Below, piece after piece: positions 1 to 8,439 of a stretch of DNA of 28,432 bases. Numbering within the stretch: position 1 is the stretch's first letter; each line of letters opens with the position of its first letter. The DNA is from JAVBQJ01 sp031549115 (lineage in GTDB: Bacteria > Verrucomicrobiota > Lentisphaeria > Victivallales > Victivallaceae): assembly GCA_031549115.1 (NCBI GenBank), contig JAVBQJ010000057.1:1-28432 (forward strand). Reading direction: 5' to 3'. Made by a program: the position numbers and the translations under genes. The notes under the pieces were generated by a model. It did no database searches. It was not told the DNA's origin and was given only the letters and a program-made list of their open reading frames with translations.

Positions 1-2
1 CG

Positions 3-149
3 CTGGCGGTACTGCTGAACAATATGGGTTGGCCGGTTCCGGCGGTGATGGCAACCGTGCGCCCCGGCAACCCCGCGGGCGAAATTCCCGGCCGGGTACT
101 ATTCGAAAGCGGCAACGTTCCGGCCACCCGAATCAAGGATATGCGATGA
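3..149 (+). CDS. 3' end of an unrecognised upstream gene (partial)
   Basis: An open frame runs from the left edge of the window to a TGA at 147-149 and encodes the last 48 residues of a protein whose start lies outside. The tail is moderately hydrophobic and ends in VPATRIKDMR. The stop overlaps the ATG of the next gene by 4 bp (ATGA), the same arrangement used between the next two genes, which is the main evidence that the frame is real and belongs to the same operon. I do not recognise the family. The C-terminal tail of a sugar-responsive regulator or of a sugar-active enzyme would both fit, but nothing seen decides this. Confidence 0.6.
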   Translation: MAVLLNNMGWPVPAVMATVRPGNPAGEIPGRVLFESGNVPATRIKDMR

Positions 150-1024
150 AAATCCGACACATGTTATGGCTGTTTCTGGCATTGAGCGTAGCCGCCGCGA
201 CGCCGGAGCGCGAGGAAATCACGGTGGCGGGCGTCACCTTCACGATGTTGAAGGTCGCTCCCGGCACATTCACCATGGGGAGCCCGGAAACCGAAGCCGG
301 ACGCATCCCGGAACGGGAAAATCCGGGGCGCGTCACCATCACCCAAGCCTATTATCTGGGTGAATACGAAGTGACCCAGGAGCTTTACGCCGCGGTCATG
401 CTGGCGACCATTCCAGAGTCGACAGCGATTCCGAACGCCGCCGGCATGTATTGGGCGGATCCGGAGGACCCGTTCGCCGACGCCGATCCGTACCCGTCGC
501 GCATCCGCCACCCGCGCAATCCGGTCGAACGGACGGGCTGGCGCCATGCCCGTGAATTCATCACCCGCCTGAATCTGTTGACCGGCCGGAAGTTCCGTCT
601 TCCCAGCGAGGCCGAATGGGAATACGCGGCGCGCGCCGGAAGCTCCGGCGCGTATTGGTTCGGCGACGATCCGGCGACTCTGGCGGACTATGCGGTCTTC
701 GACGCCGAAGCGCCGTTGCCGGTGGGAAGCCGCCGCCCCAACCCGTGGGGGTTTTACGACATGTACGGCAATGTCTGGGAGTTCTGCCGGGACGAATACA
801 AACGCGCGCAACCGGCTTACCGCTTCACGGAAGGCGCCGACCACCCGGATTACCGGCTTGACGGGCCGGACGGCGGCGCCCATTTCCAGGTGATTCGCGG
901 CGGCGCCTACAGCTTCGGCGCCGCCTGGTGCCGTTCGGCGGCGCGCAGCGGCTTCGACGGCTGGCACCGGGCGCCGGATATCGGCTTCCGGCTGGCGGCC
1001 GACGCCGGAGAGGAAACACCATGA
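146..1024 (+). CDS. SUMF1/FGE-sulfatase-fold protein, probably not an active FGly-generating enzyme
   Basis: This 292-aa protein has an N-terminal signal-like stretch (about residues 1-19: MKIR, then a hydrophobic segment ending VAAATP), so export is likely. The rest carries the hallmarks of the formylglycine-generating-enzyme fold: GTFTMGSP (40-47), RLPSEAEWEY (151-160), NPWGFYDMYGNVWEF (199-213) and the C-terminal RGGAYSF...CRSAARS...GFRLA block (251-283). In true FGE two cysteines in the RGGSY-C-x4-C segment do the oxidation. Here that segment is three residues shorter and has only Cys262, at a different place, so sulfatase maturation is unlikely; many secreted PVC proteins use this fold for binding. 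The ATG at 146 is chosen because it overlaps the upstream stop by 4 bp and opens the signal peptide. The gene overlaps the next by 4 bp, indicating translational coupling. Family assignment is firm, role unknown. Confidence 0.9.
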   Translation: MKIRHMLWLFLALSVAAATPEREEITVAGVTFTMLKVAPGTFTMGSPETEAGRIPERENPGRVTITQAYYLGEYEVTQELYAAVMLATIPESTAIPNAAGMYWADPEDPFADADPYPSRIRHPRNPVERTGWRHAREFITRLNLLTGRKFRLPSEAEWEYAARAGSSGAYWFGDDPATLADYAVFDAEAPLPVGSRRPNPWGFYDMYGNVWEFCRDEYKRAQPAYRFTEGADHPDYRLDGPDGGAHFQVIRGGAYSFGAAWCRSAARSGFDGWHRAPDIGFRLAADAGEETP

Positions 1025-3258
1025 AAAAGATATTGACACTCCTTATGTGCAGCGGCATCGCTCTTTTCGCCCACGGCGCGTTCGACGTGCGGGAATTCGG
1101 GGCGGCGGGCGACGGCGTCCACGACGACACCGCGGCCATTCAAACCGCATTGCTGGCGGCCGCGTCGGCCCCGGTCTCCTCGGAGGTGTACTTCGCCTCC
1201 GGCACCTACCGCGTGACGCGCCCGCTGCTGGTCCCCAACGGCCCGGCCCGGACGCCGCAGGCGACGCCGCAAAAGCTGGAAACGGTGCATCTACGCGGCG
1301 ACAATGCGGTGATCGCGCAGGAAAATCCGGCGCACGATATCTTTTACTTCGACTGGACCTTCCGGGTGTTGGTGGAGGGGTTGACCCTGCGCGGCGGCAA
1401 CCGGCAGTTGAAGTTCTGGACCGGCAATACCGACACCAGCCGGATCACGGTACGCGATTGCCGCTTCGAGGGCGCCTCCGGCGCGGCGATCGACGACACG
1501 TTGCGCCAAGACACGGCGAAAGACAACTGGCTGGCGGTTCTGCCCCCCTACGACTTCCGCATCCATGAGGATGGCCACGTGGAAATGACGCCGGCGCCGG
1601 AGGCGGACTACCCGTACTTTTACTTCACCTCCACTTTGATGCACATCGCCGACTGCGAATTCGACGACTGCGCCCGGGCGCTGGCCATGACGACGGACTG
1701 GGCGGTGATGGAGAATTGCCGGATTCGGACCGGAACCCGGCAGCAGATGGAGGCCATCACCTCCGGCGGCCACCTGTTTCTCGATCATTGCCGGGCGGAA
1801 GCGCCGGAGGAGCCGCTTCCCGGCCGCATTTTCCTGCGCAAAACCGCGGACATGAACCAGGATGGCGTCAATCTGCGTAATGTGGATTTTTCCGGCAGCT
1901 GGGAGTATATCCTGCGCAACGAATGTGAGTTTTCCGCCAACCAGGCCAGCTTCCTGGTGGCCGGGCGCTGCCGTTTCCCGGCAGCCGCCAATCCGGCGGG
2001 CGCTCTTTTCGATTGGGTCAAACTCCCCAACCAGATTCTCCTGACCGGCAACCGTTATGCAACCGACGCGCCCGTCAACCGCTTCCCCGGCGCCCCCTAC
2101 CCCGACGACTATCTGCACTGTTATACGCCGGACACCTATGCGTATTGCGGCGACGCGCAGATGAACTTGCTCCCGGTGATGGCGCCGTGGCGCGACCGGG
2201 AGCTCACCGAAGAGGAGATCGAATTTCTCGAAGCCGGAGAGATTACTCCGGGCCCGCGTAAGGCGCTGCGGCAGCGGATTGCCGCCTCCGGCAATGTCCG
2301 CGACTTCGGCGCAGTCGGGGACGGTGCCGCCGATGACGCGCCGGCGTTTCAGGCGGCGCTGGACGCGGCGGGAGCGCATGCCGCCATGGGTGTCTTCGCC
2401 GAGGTCGTGGTGCCCTCCGGCAATTATCTTCTGGGCCGGAGCGTCCGGCTGCCGGAGGCGGTGGCGATTCGCGGCGAAGGCACCGCATATATCCGACGGC
2501 CTCCCGAAGCAACCGATCCGGCGTTCACCGGGCACGATGTGCGGCTGCTGTTGCTGCAGAAGCTTTATTTCATCGGCGGCGCACAGGACGTGCATATCCG
2601 GAACGCCCCGGAGCTGGAGGCGGAGCTCGTATTCGACCAGCTGGACGTCAAATTCACCACCGGTTATTCGTTGCAGGTACAATGCGGCGACGGCGGTTAT
2701 GAGGACCGCGGCCGGACCCGCCTGACCGTCTCCGACTCCACTTTCGCCGTGGCCAAGGCGCTGAAGCACAATGTCCGGGCGGCGCTGAACTGCGTCTGGA
2801 TCAGCAGCGATCCGGACGCGCAACGCGAAGGCGCCATCGCCAATCATGGCGATCTGTATTTCAACGCGCTGGTCGGCGTGCCGCTGCTGGACCGGATTTA
2901 CCGGACCGGCACCACCTTCGACACCCGCGGCAACGACCACCGCTGGATCGACAATTACGGCAATGTCGCGTTGGACCGCTGCCGTTTCGGCGGCGAATAC
3001 GGCGGCATGCCGGCCATCGTCAATCATCGTGCGGGGGCGCGCATTTCGATCCGGGAATCGTGGCTTTATCATTCCAGCGGCAACCGGGAACGCCTGACCC
3101 ATGTGGATTGCGAAGCACTTCCGGACCGGGTGCTCCTGTGGGGCAATCTGGGTTGGTTCGCACCGGCCGGCCTGGTCCGGCTGCATGGCGAAACCGCCGA
3201 TGCCGGCTGTATCCGGGAGGCCGGGAATTTACCGGCGGCGAAAATTGAAATCCAATAA
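1021..3258 (+). CDS. Secreted right-handed beta-helix protein with two pectate-lyase-3-type repeats
   Basis: This is a 745-aa protein with a signal peptide (MKKILTLLMCSGIALFAHG, about 1-19). Directly after it comes FDVREFGAAGDGVHDDTAAIQ, the signature start of the pectate lyase 3 / GH28-like beta-helix fold. The signature recurs near residues 426-445 as VRDFGAVGDGAADDAPAFQ, so the protein is two beta-helix halves in tandem, about 20-420 and 425-745. Short repeated strands ending in 'DCRF', 'DCEFDD' and 'DRCRF' fit stacked helix coils. Likely role: binding or cleaving a plant or mucin polysaccharide outside the cytoplasm; the catalytic residues cannot be assigned by eye, so lyase versus hydrolase is open. 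The ATG at 1021 overlaps the previous stop by 4 bp. A strong Shine-Dalgarno for the next gene begins at its stop codon. Confidence 0.88.
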   Translation: MKKILTLLMCSGIALFAHGAFDVREFGAAGDGVHDDTAAIQTALLAAASAPVSSEVYFASGTYRVTRPLLVPNGPARTPQATPQKLETVHLRGDNAVIAQENPAHDIFYFDWTFRVLVEGLTLRGGNRQLKFWTGNTDTSRITVRDCRFEGASGAAIDDTLRQDTAKDNWLAVLPPYDFRIHEDGHVEMTPAPEADYPYFYFTSTLMHIADCEFDDCARALAMTTDWAVMENCRIRTGTRQQMEAITSGGHLFLDHCRAEAPEEPLPGRIFLRKTADMNQDGVNLRNVDFSGSWEYILRNECEFSANQASFLVAGRCRFPAAANPAGALFDWVKLPNQILLTGNRYATDAPVNRFPGAPYPDDYLHCYTPDTYAYCGDAQMNLLPVMAPWRDRELTEEEIEFLEAGEITPGPRKALRQRIAASGNVRDFGAVGDGAADDAPAFQAALDAAGAHAAMGVFAEVVVPSGNYLLGRSVRLPEAVAIRGEGTAYIRRPPEATDPAFTGHDVRLLLLQKLYFIGGAQDVHIRNAPELEAELVFDQLDVKFTTGYSLQVQCGDGGYEDRGRTRLTVSDSTFAVAKALKHNVRAALNCVWISSDPDAQREGAIANHGDLYFNALVGVPLLDRIYRTGTTFDTRGNDHRWIDNYGNVALDRCRFGGEYGGMPAIVNHRAGARISIRESWLYHSSGNRERLTHVDCEALPDRVLLWGNLGWFAPAGLVRLHGETADAGCIREAGNLPAAKIEIQ

Positions 3259-3266
3259 AGGAGGAG
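3259..3266 (+). promoter_or_regulatory. Strong Shine-Dalgarno deciding the start of the GH95-like gene
   Basis: The sequence AAAGGAGG overlaps and follows the TAA stop of the beta-helix gene, and sits about 8 bases before the ATG at 3275. The open frame itself extends back to 3101 inside the upstream gene, so this site is what fixes the start. Confidence 0.75.
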
Positions 3267-3274
3267 TCCATATT

Positions 3275-6127
3275 ATGTCTGTCGAGCGTCATGCATTGAA
3301 ATTTTCACCGGCCCCCGAAAACTGGGACCAAGCGTTTCCGTTCGGCAACGGCCGCCTGGGCGCGATGGGATACCAGCCGCCCGGCAGGATGGTACTCAGC
3401 ATCAACCAGCTGGACGTCTCCGCCTCCCCCTACCATTGGCTCGATGAGTATCCGCAGTACCAGCCGCTGGAGCATACCCGGAAACGGGCGCTGGAGGCGC
3501 GGGCGAACCCCGCCGATCCGGCGCACCAGGATTACAACAAGATCATGCACGAGGATATGTTCCGCGAATACGGCTATCCGGCGCAGCAGCTGGTCTCGCC
3601 GCACTGCGGTGAATTTGAACTCGAATTCGCCGCGGACGAAAACACGCCGGCGACCGCGCAGGAGCTGTCTTTGGCGCAAGCTGTCCTGACGATGCGGCGC
3701 GGTTCCTGGCAGCTTACGGCCTTCGCATCGGCGGCGCATGAATGTATTCTGCTCGAAATCGACGCCGGTGCGGCGGAGTGGCGGGAAGTGAACGCCATCG
3801 TCTACCGTCCCGATCCGCTGTTCCCCGCCACCCTGTCCGGCCACACGAAAGCGGATTTCCCACTGACCGTGGCGGAAGTGCGCCCCAGCGACGACTTCCA
3901 TTTCGCCGTCGGCATCGGGGTTGTGGCCGGCGCCGGGCTGGAATCGACCGGTACCGAAGTCCGTTTCATCCCGGAGCCGGGCACGCGCAAAATCGTTCTG
4001 GCAATCGCGGTGGAAACCTCCTTTCGCTCCGCAACTCCGAAGCAGATCGTATGCGAGTGGCTCCAGACCGCCGCCCAAGACGGCCTGGATGCCGTCCGGA
4101 ATCAACACCGGGCGTGGTGGCGCGACTTCTGGGCGCAATCCGGAGTCCGGCTCGGCGATGACATGCTGGAATTCCTGTGGTATTACGGCAACTACACCTT
4201 CGCCTCCGGCAACGGACGCGGCTGCGGCAACTCCGGTATTTGCGGCCTGTACGGCCTGTGGTATCACGCGCCGACGATCTGGCATAACGGCATGGTCGAG
4301 GATGTCAATATCCAACAGGCGTTCTGGCACGTATTCACCAGCGGCCACGCGGAGTTGGCGGCTCCCCTGATCGAAGCGATCGAAAAGCGGCTGCCGGCGG
4401 CTCGGGCGCAGGCGCGGAACTGGTACGGCTGCGCCGGAGCGGCATTCGGCTATTATCCGATGCAGTGCATCGGGCCGTGGTTCTGCGAATATCTGTGGTG
4501 GTATTACAGCTACCGGGGCGATGAAACGTTCCTGAAAGAGCGGACCTATCCGATTTTCCGGGAGGTGCTGACCTTCTTCGAAGATTTCGCCTCCGTCGAA
4601 AACGGCAAGCTGGTCATCTTCCCGTCTGTCTCGCCGGAGCAAGGCCCGGTATGCGCCAACGACACCCAGACGCTGGCGGCACTGAAATTCCTGCTGCACA
4701 AGGCTCTGTATGTCGCGGAACACTTCGGTTTTTCCGCCGATGCCCCCCGCTGGCGCGCGCTGCTCGACGCCATGCCGGATTACCCGCGGAGCTCCGGATC
4801 CAATCCGCACATCAAAGACTCGGAATGGGCCGACGATGATCTGTTTCTGGCCCACCCCGGCGTATTGCATCCGCTCTATCCGGGATATGAAGTCACCGGC
4901 CCGGCGGCGGCGGCGACTCTGGCGTATGTGGAGCATCACCAGGCGCTGGGCACTTTTAACTTCACCTGGCTGGCGGCGGCGGCCGCCGCCGCGGGCGACG
5001 GCGATGACGCCCTGCGCTTCCTTTACGACAAAGGCATCTGCCACTTATTGAAAGCCAACGGCCTCTTTGCCGAATTGACCTCGCACTTCGTCCAAGCCTG
5101 TTCGGTGCTCTATTCGCCGGGTTACGGTTCGGCGCTGCTGGAATCCTCCAGCGGCACAGTGGCGGCGCTCAATGCCATGCTGCTGCAATCGCGCCCGGAG
5201 GGAATTGCGGTTTTTCCCGCCGTTCCGACGGCCTGGCGGGAGGTGGAATTCACCGGACTGGCGGCGGAAGTGCAAGTCCGGGTCAGCGCCGTCCGGCGCG
5301 ACGCTCGGACGGTGCGGATCGAATTGAGCTCCCCGGTGGCGCAGCAGGTGCGCTTGCGCAACGCGTTCGGAGCCGTGCCGGTATCCCGGGACGGCGCAGC
5401 GCTGGCGCCGGCGGACGCGTGGACGCTCACGTTGACGCCGGGCCGGGTTACAGTGCTGACGGCGACGGCAAATTCCGCGCCGTTGCCGAAAACCGATGCA
5501 GCGGCAATGCCGCTGGTGCACCGGGCGCCGAACGGACGGCGGATATTCATCGGCGCCGACCAGGACACCGCGTTTCAGGAGGCCGTCGACAGCTTTTATT
5601 ACCCGGTCCAGCTCGGCATGTTCGAAGTGCCGAAAGCGACCCGGTACAAGTTCGACTTCGGCGAAGCGTCCGCCCGGAAACACTATGCCGTCTATCTGCC
5701 GCAGCAGCAGATGCCGCCGAACAAGGTCGGACGCGATTTCGTCCGGGTCGGGCGCGATTACGCCTTTGACTTCCGGGTGTCTTCGCTGCGCTGGCTTCCG
5801 GGCGCCGATTGCGCGGAGTTCCGCCGGGCGGGGACGGATTGCCTGCGCTTCGACGGCCTGTGCGGCCGGGACGCCGCCGAGCTGGAGCTGTTTTTCACCG
5901 CCGGCTCCTACCGGATGCTGCTGGTGTCCGGCGACCCGGAGGCCGAGGACAACGGCACGCAACTGCAATTCCCCGACGGCCGGTGCTGGCAAAGCCCGAG
6001 TCGCAGCCTGGGCCACGCGGTCATTTCGTTCGATATCGGAAATTCCGGCGATCACCGGCTGAAATTATTTGCAAAACCGGGATTGCGGTGGTATATCAAT
6101 CTGTGCATCATCAACCAGAACTTTTAG
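3275..6127 (+). CDS. GH95-like (alpha-L-fucosidase clan) glycoside hydrolase with extra C-terminal domain
   Basis: This 950-aa protein has no signal peptide and is therefore probably cytoplasmic. The N-terminal FPFGNGRLGAM (21-31) and the (alpha/alpha)6-barrel segments resemble GH95: WYYGNY...GLYGLWY, DVNIQQAFW (Asn345), then WWYYSYRGDETFLKERTYPIFRE, then FPSVSPEQGP. Glu455 in SPEQG matches the general acid of Bifidobacterium AfcA (its SPEHG Glu566). The segment that in AfcA holds Asp766 (QIDGNFG) reads LLESSSG here, with Glu623 in that place, followed by the normal AMLLQS...VFPAVPTAW. About 190 residues follow the usual GH95 end (roughly 735-950), a probable beta-sandwich that I cannot name. 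It likely cleaves an oligosaccharide imported after extracellular attack, but alpha-fucoside as substrate is not certain given the altered residue. It ends with TAG, 8 bp before the next ATG. Confidence 0.82.
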   Translation: MSVERHALKFSPAPENWDQAFPFGNGRLGAMGYQPPGRMVLSINQLDVSASPYHWLDEYPQYQPLEHTRKRALEARANPADPAHQDYNKIMHEDMFREYGYPAQQLVSPHCGEFELEFAADENTPATAQELSLAQAVLTMRRGSWQLTAFASAAHECILLEIDAGAAEWREVNAIVYRPDPLFPATLSGHTKADFPLTVAEVRPSDDFHFAVGIGVVAGAGLESTGTEVRFIPEPGTRKIVLAIAVETSFRSATPKQIVCEWLQTAAQDGLDAVRNQHRAWWRDFWAQSGVRLGDDMLEFLWYYGNYTFASGNGRGCGNSGICGLYGLWYHAPTIWHNGMVEDVNIQQAFWHVFTSGHAELAAPLIEAIEKRLPAARAQARNWYGCAGAAFGYYPMQCIGPWFCEYLWWYYSYRGDETFLKERTYPIFREVLTFFEDFASVENGKLVIFPSVSPEQGPVCANDTQTLAALKFLLHKALYVAEHFGFSADAPRWRALLDAMPDYPRSSGSNPHIKDSEWADDDLFLAHPGVLHPLYPGYEVTGPAAAATLAYVEHHQALGTFNFTWLAAAAAAAGDGDDALRFLYDKGICHLLKANGLFAELTSHFVQACSVLYSPGYGSALLESSSGTVAALNAMLLQSRPEGIAVFPAVPTAWREVEFTGLAAEVQVRVSAVRRDARTVRIELSSPVAQQVRLRNAFGAVPVSRDGAALAPADAWTLTLTPGRVTVLTATANSAPLPKTDAAAMPLVHRAPNGRRIFIGADQDTAFQEAVDSFYYPVQLGMFEVPKATRYKFDFGEASARKHYAVYLPQQQMPPNKVGRDFVRVGRDYAFDFRVSSLRWLPGADCAEFRRAGTDCLRFDGLCGRDAAELELFFTAGSYRMLLVSGDPEAEDNGTQLQFPDGRCWQSPSRSLGHAVISFDIGNSGDHRLKLFAKPGLRWYINLCIINQNF

Positions 6128-6135
6128 AATAAAGT

Positions 6136-7194
6136 ATGAAAACGCCCCGTGAATATGTGGAAAGCGCACTGCGAGGAGAATTTCCGGGCCGGCTGCCTTT
6201 CACCATGTATGAAAACAAAATCCGCCCAAGCGAAATGGAGCGGGAACTGCGCAACCGCGGTTTGTGCATCGTCAACCGCGCCGTACCGGTATTCGCCACC
6301 GTGTATCCGGATGTCAAAATCACCGACCACGCCGTGGAGGAGGGTGGGAAAAAGCTGATCCGCACCGTCTATTCGACGCCGGTGGGCGAGGTTTCCACGC
6401 TGGCGGAACCGGCCGGGTTCACCACCTGGGTGCGGGAGAAAATGTTCAAATCCCCGGAGGATTACAAGGTCATAAAGTTCATCATGGCGAATGAACGTTA
6501 CCTGCCCGACTTCGGCCCATTGCTCCGGGCCGAACAGGAGGCCGGCGGCGATGTGATTTTCCGGGGTCAGATCGGGCTCGAACCGATCCAGAGCTTCCTC
6601 TCCGGCGGCCTCATGGATATGCAGGACTTCTGCTATGAATGGATGGACAACCGCGATGAAATCCTGGACATCGCCGCAATCATCCGGGACAACCGGCGCC
6701 GGGCGGCGCAGATCATCGCCGATTCGCCTTTGTCCCACGCCAATTACGGCGGCAACGTCACCCCCGAAGTCATCGGTCCGGAAACATTCGAGCAGCATTA
6801 TCTGCCCGCCTACCGGGAAGCCGCCGAAATCCTGCACCGCAAACGGAAGAAAATCGGCTGCCATTTCGACGGCAACTGCCGCTCGATCGCCGCCGCCATC
6901 GCCGAAGCAGAGCTGGACTACATCGAGGCTTTCACGCCGGCCCCCGATACGGATATGACGCTTGCCGAAGCGTTGGCAGCGTGGCCGGACAAGGTGGTGT
7001 GGCTCAATTTCCCGTCGTCGCAGCATTGGCTGAGCGACGCAGCCGTCGAGGCCCTGACCGTGACCATGTTCCGGGAATTCCGGGACCGGCCGGGGCTGAT
7101 CGTCGGCATCACCGAAGACGTGCCGCCGGAGCGCGGTTTGCATAGCTGCCGCGCCATCATGAACGGCTTGCGCGAGCTTGACAGTCAAAGTTGA
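6136..7194 (+). CDS. UroD/MtaA-superfamily protein (uroporphyrinogen-decarboxylase-like), first of two
   Basis: This 352-aa protein is of the uroporphyrinogen decarboxylase fold, which also covers corrinoid:coenzyme M methyltransferases (MtaA/MtbA). Seen: an N-terminal MKTPREYVESALRGEFPGRLPF, the usual start of these paralogues, and IGCHFDGN with His243-x-Asp245 at the place where methyltransferases have a His-x-Cys zinc site. It is unlikely to be HemE, because the HemE N-terminal substrate motif is absent and the gene sits among sugar genes. Such paralogues are common beside Gfo/Idh/MocA oxidoreductases in Lentisphaerota and Planctomycetota; a part in demethylating a methylated sugar or aglycone is an inference. 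The gene is 8 bp after the GH95-like stop and 24 bp before the oxidoreductase, so it is in the same operon. Confidence 0.85.
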   Translation: MKTPREYVESALRGEFPGRLPFTMYENKIRPSEMERELRNRGLCIVNRAVPVFATVYPDVKITDHAVEEGGKKLIRTVYSTPVGEVSTLAEPAGFTTWVREKMFKSPEDYKVIKFIMANERYLPDFGPLLRAEQEAGGDVIFRGQIGLEPIQSFLSGGLMDMQDFCYEWMDNRDEILDIAAIIRDNRRRAAQIIADSPLSHANYGGNVTPEVIGPETFEQHYLPAYREAAEILHRKRKKIGCHFDGNCRSIAAAIAEAELDYIEAFTPAPDTDMTLAEALAAWPDKVVWLNFPSSQHWLSDAAVEALTVTMFREFRDRPGLIVGITEDVPPERGLHSCRAIMNGLRELDSQS

Positions 7195-7218
7195 AACTCC
7201 AATCAAGAGAGCGAATCC

Positions 7219-8439
7219 ATGGAACCTGAATTGAAATTCGGCATCGCGGGCACCGGAAGCCGCGGCATTCTGAGCTTCGGATATCTGTTGAACTTGCGGA
7301 AGGATGTGAAGATTCAAGCGCTGGCGGACGTGAACCCGGAACGACTGCGCCGGGCCGCGAACATCCTCGGCGGTTCCCCCTCCTGTTATCCCTCAGTGGA
7401 AGCCATGCTGCAAGCCGAAGCGCTGGACGCCGTGATCGTCACCACACCGGATTTCACCCATGAGGCGGTCGCGCTGGCGGCTTTGCAGGCCGGCGTCCAC
7501 GCACTGGTGGACAAACCGCTGGCGACGACCGTCCGGGGCTGCCAGAACATCATCGCCGCCGCCGAGACCGCCAACCGGATTCTGATGATCGGCTTCAACC
7601 TGCGCCACCACCCGGTGCTGAAGCGGCTGAAGCAACTGGTCAACGAAGGCGCGCTGGGGCAGGTGCATCTGATCGAAAACCGCGAATTTTACGATGGCGG
7701 ACGGACGTACATGTCGCGCTGGAACCGCTACTATGAAAAATCCGGCGGTCTGTGGATTCACAAAGGCAGTCATGACTTCGACGTCTTTCAATGGCTGCTG
7801 GATTTTCCCCGGCCGGTACGGGTCAGCGCCACGGCGGGGCTGAATATCCTGAACGCCGGGCACCTGCCGTTCCGGCTCCGCGACGGCGTAAAGGCAGGCC
7901 CGTGCTGCCGCCAGTGTCCGTATGCGTCCGAATGCCCCGACTGCTACCGGCTCGAGGGCACGGATGCGGAAATTTTCGACCTGGCGGCCGCGGAACAGGA
8001 CAACTATTACAAGGATTGCTGCATGTACTTGAGCGACAAAAGCGTCCATGACAACGGCATCGCCATTGTCGAATACGAGAACGGCGCCCGCGCCAGCCAT
8101 CTGGAGTCGTTTATCGGCAGCATCTGCGACCGCAAATACACGCTGGTGGGCGACCGCGGCATTGCCGAAGCCAGCCTGACCGAACAGCGCATCGTCCTGT
8201 ACCCGCGCTGGAGCCGCGAAAAAATCACCTATGAAATTCCGGAGGCCGACGGTTCCCACGGCGGCGCCGATCCGCTGCTGCTGGACGCTTTCATCCGCGC
8301 CGTGCGCGGCGAAACCGCCAACACCTCCACCGCCCGGCACGGCATGTGGGCGACCGCGGTCGGTCAGGCGGCGGAACTGTCGTGGCGCGAAGGCCGGAGC
8401 GTGGAAATAAGCTCCTTACTGGAGGGAGGCCAACTGTGA
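7219..8439 (+). CDS. Gfo/Idh/MocA-family NAD(P)-dependent oxidoreductase with cysteine cluster
   Basis: This 406-aa cytoplasmic protein starts with a Rossmann nucleotide-binding motif (GIAGTGSRG, 8-16). Asp98-Lys99-Pro100 is the DKP/EKP catalytic-lysine motif, and the C-terminal alpha/beta domain contains GFNLRHHP and the SHDFDVFQWL helix. An insert in the second domain holds Cys229, 230, 233, 239 and 242 (C-x2-C-x5-C-x2-C plus one), with a further Cys267-Cys268 pair, a likely metal-binding knob that occurs in a subset of this family. The expected reaction is oxidation or epimerisation of a sugar or cyclitol hydroxyl; the substrate is unknown. It lies between two UroD-like genes, and its TGA overlaps the ATG of the second by one base, so the three proteins probably act in one pathway. 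Confidence 0.93.
   Translation: MEPELKFGIAGTGSRGILSFGYLLNLRKDVKIQALADVNPERLRRAANILGGSPSCYPSVEAMLQAEALDAVIVTTPDFTHEAVALAALQAGVHALVDKPLATTVRGCQNIIAAAETANRILMIGFNLRHHPVLKRLKQLVNEGALGQVHLIENREFYDGGRTYMSRWNRYYEKSGGLWIHKGSHDFDVFQWLLDFPRPVRVSATAGLNILNAGHLPFRLRDGVKAGPCCRQCPYASECPDCYRLEGTDAEIFDLAAAEQDNYYKDCCMYLSDKSVHDNGIAIVEYENGARASHLESFIGSICDRKYTLVGDRGIAEASLTEQRIVLYPRWSREKITYEIPEADGSHGGADPLLLDAFIRAVRGETANTSTARHGMWATAVGQAAELSWREGRSVEISSLLEGGQL

Noticed and set aside
29..145. Upstream extension of the SUMF1-like protein to position 29.
   Set aside because: The extra 39 residues are Arg/Gly-rich and precede a clear signal peptide; this DNA is the end of another gene in a different frame, with an ATGA junction.
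1291..5044. Long antisense reading frames (631 aa at 1291-3186 and 579 aa at 3305-5044, minus strand).
   Set aside because: They are shadows of high-GC codon use opposite well-recognised genes; their translations are rich in Arg, Val, Gly and Gln without any domain, and have no ribosome-binding site.
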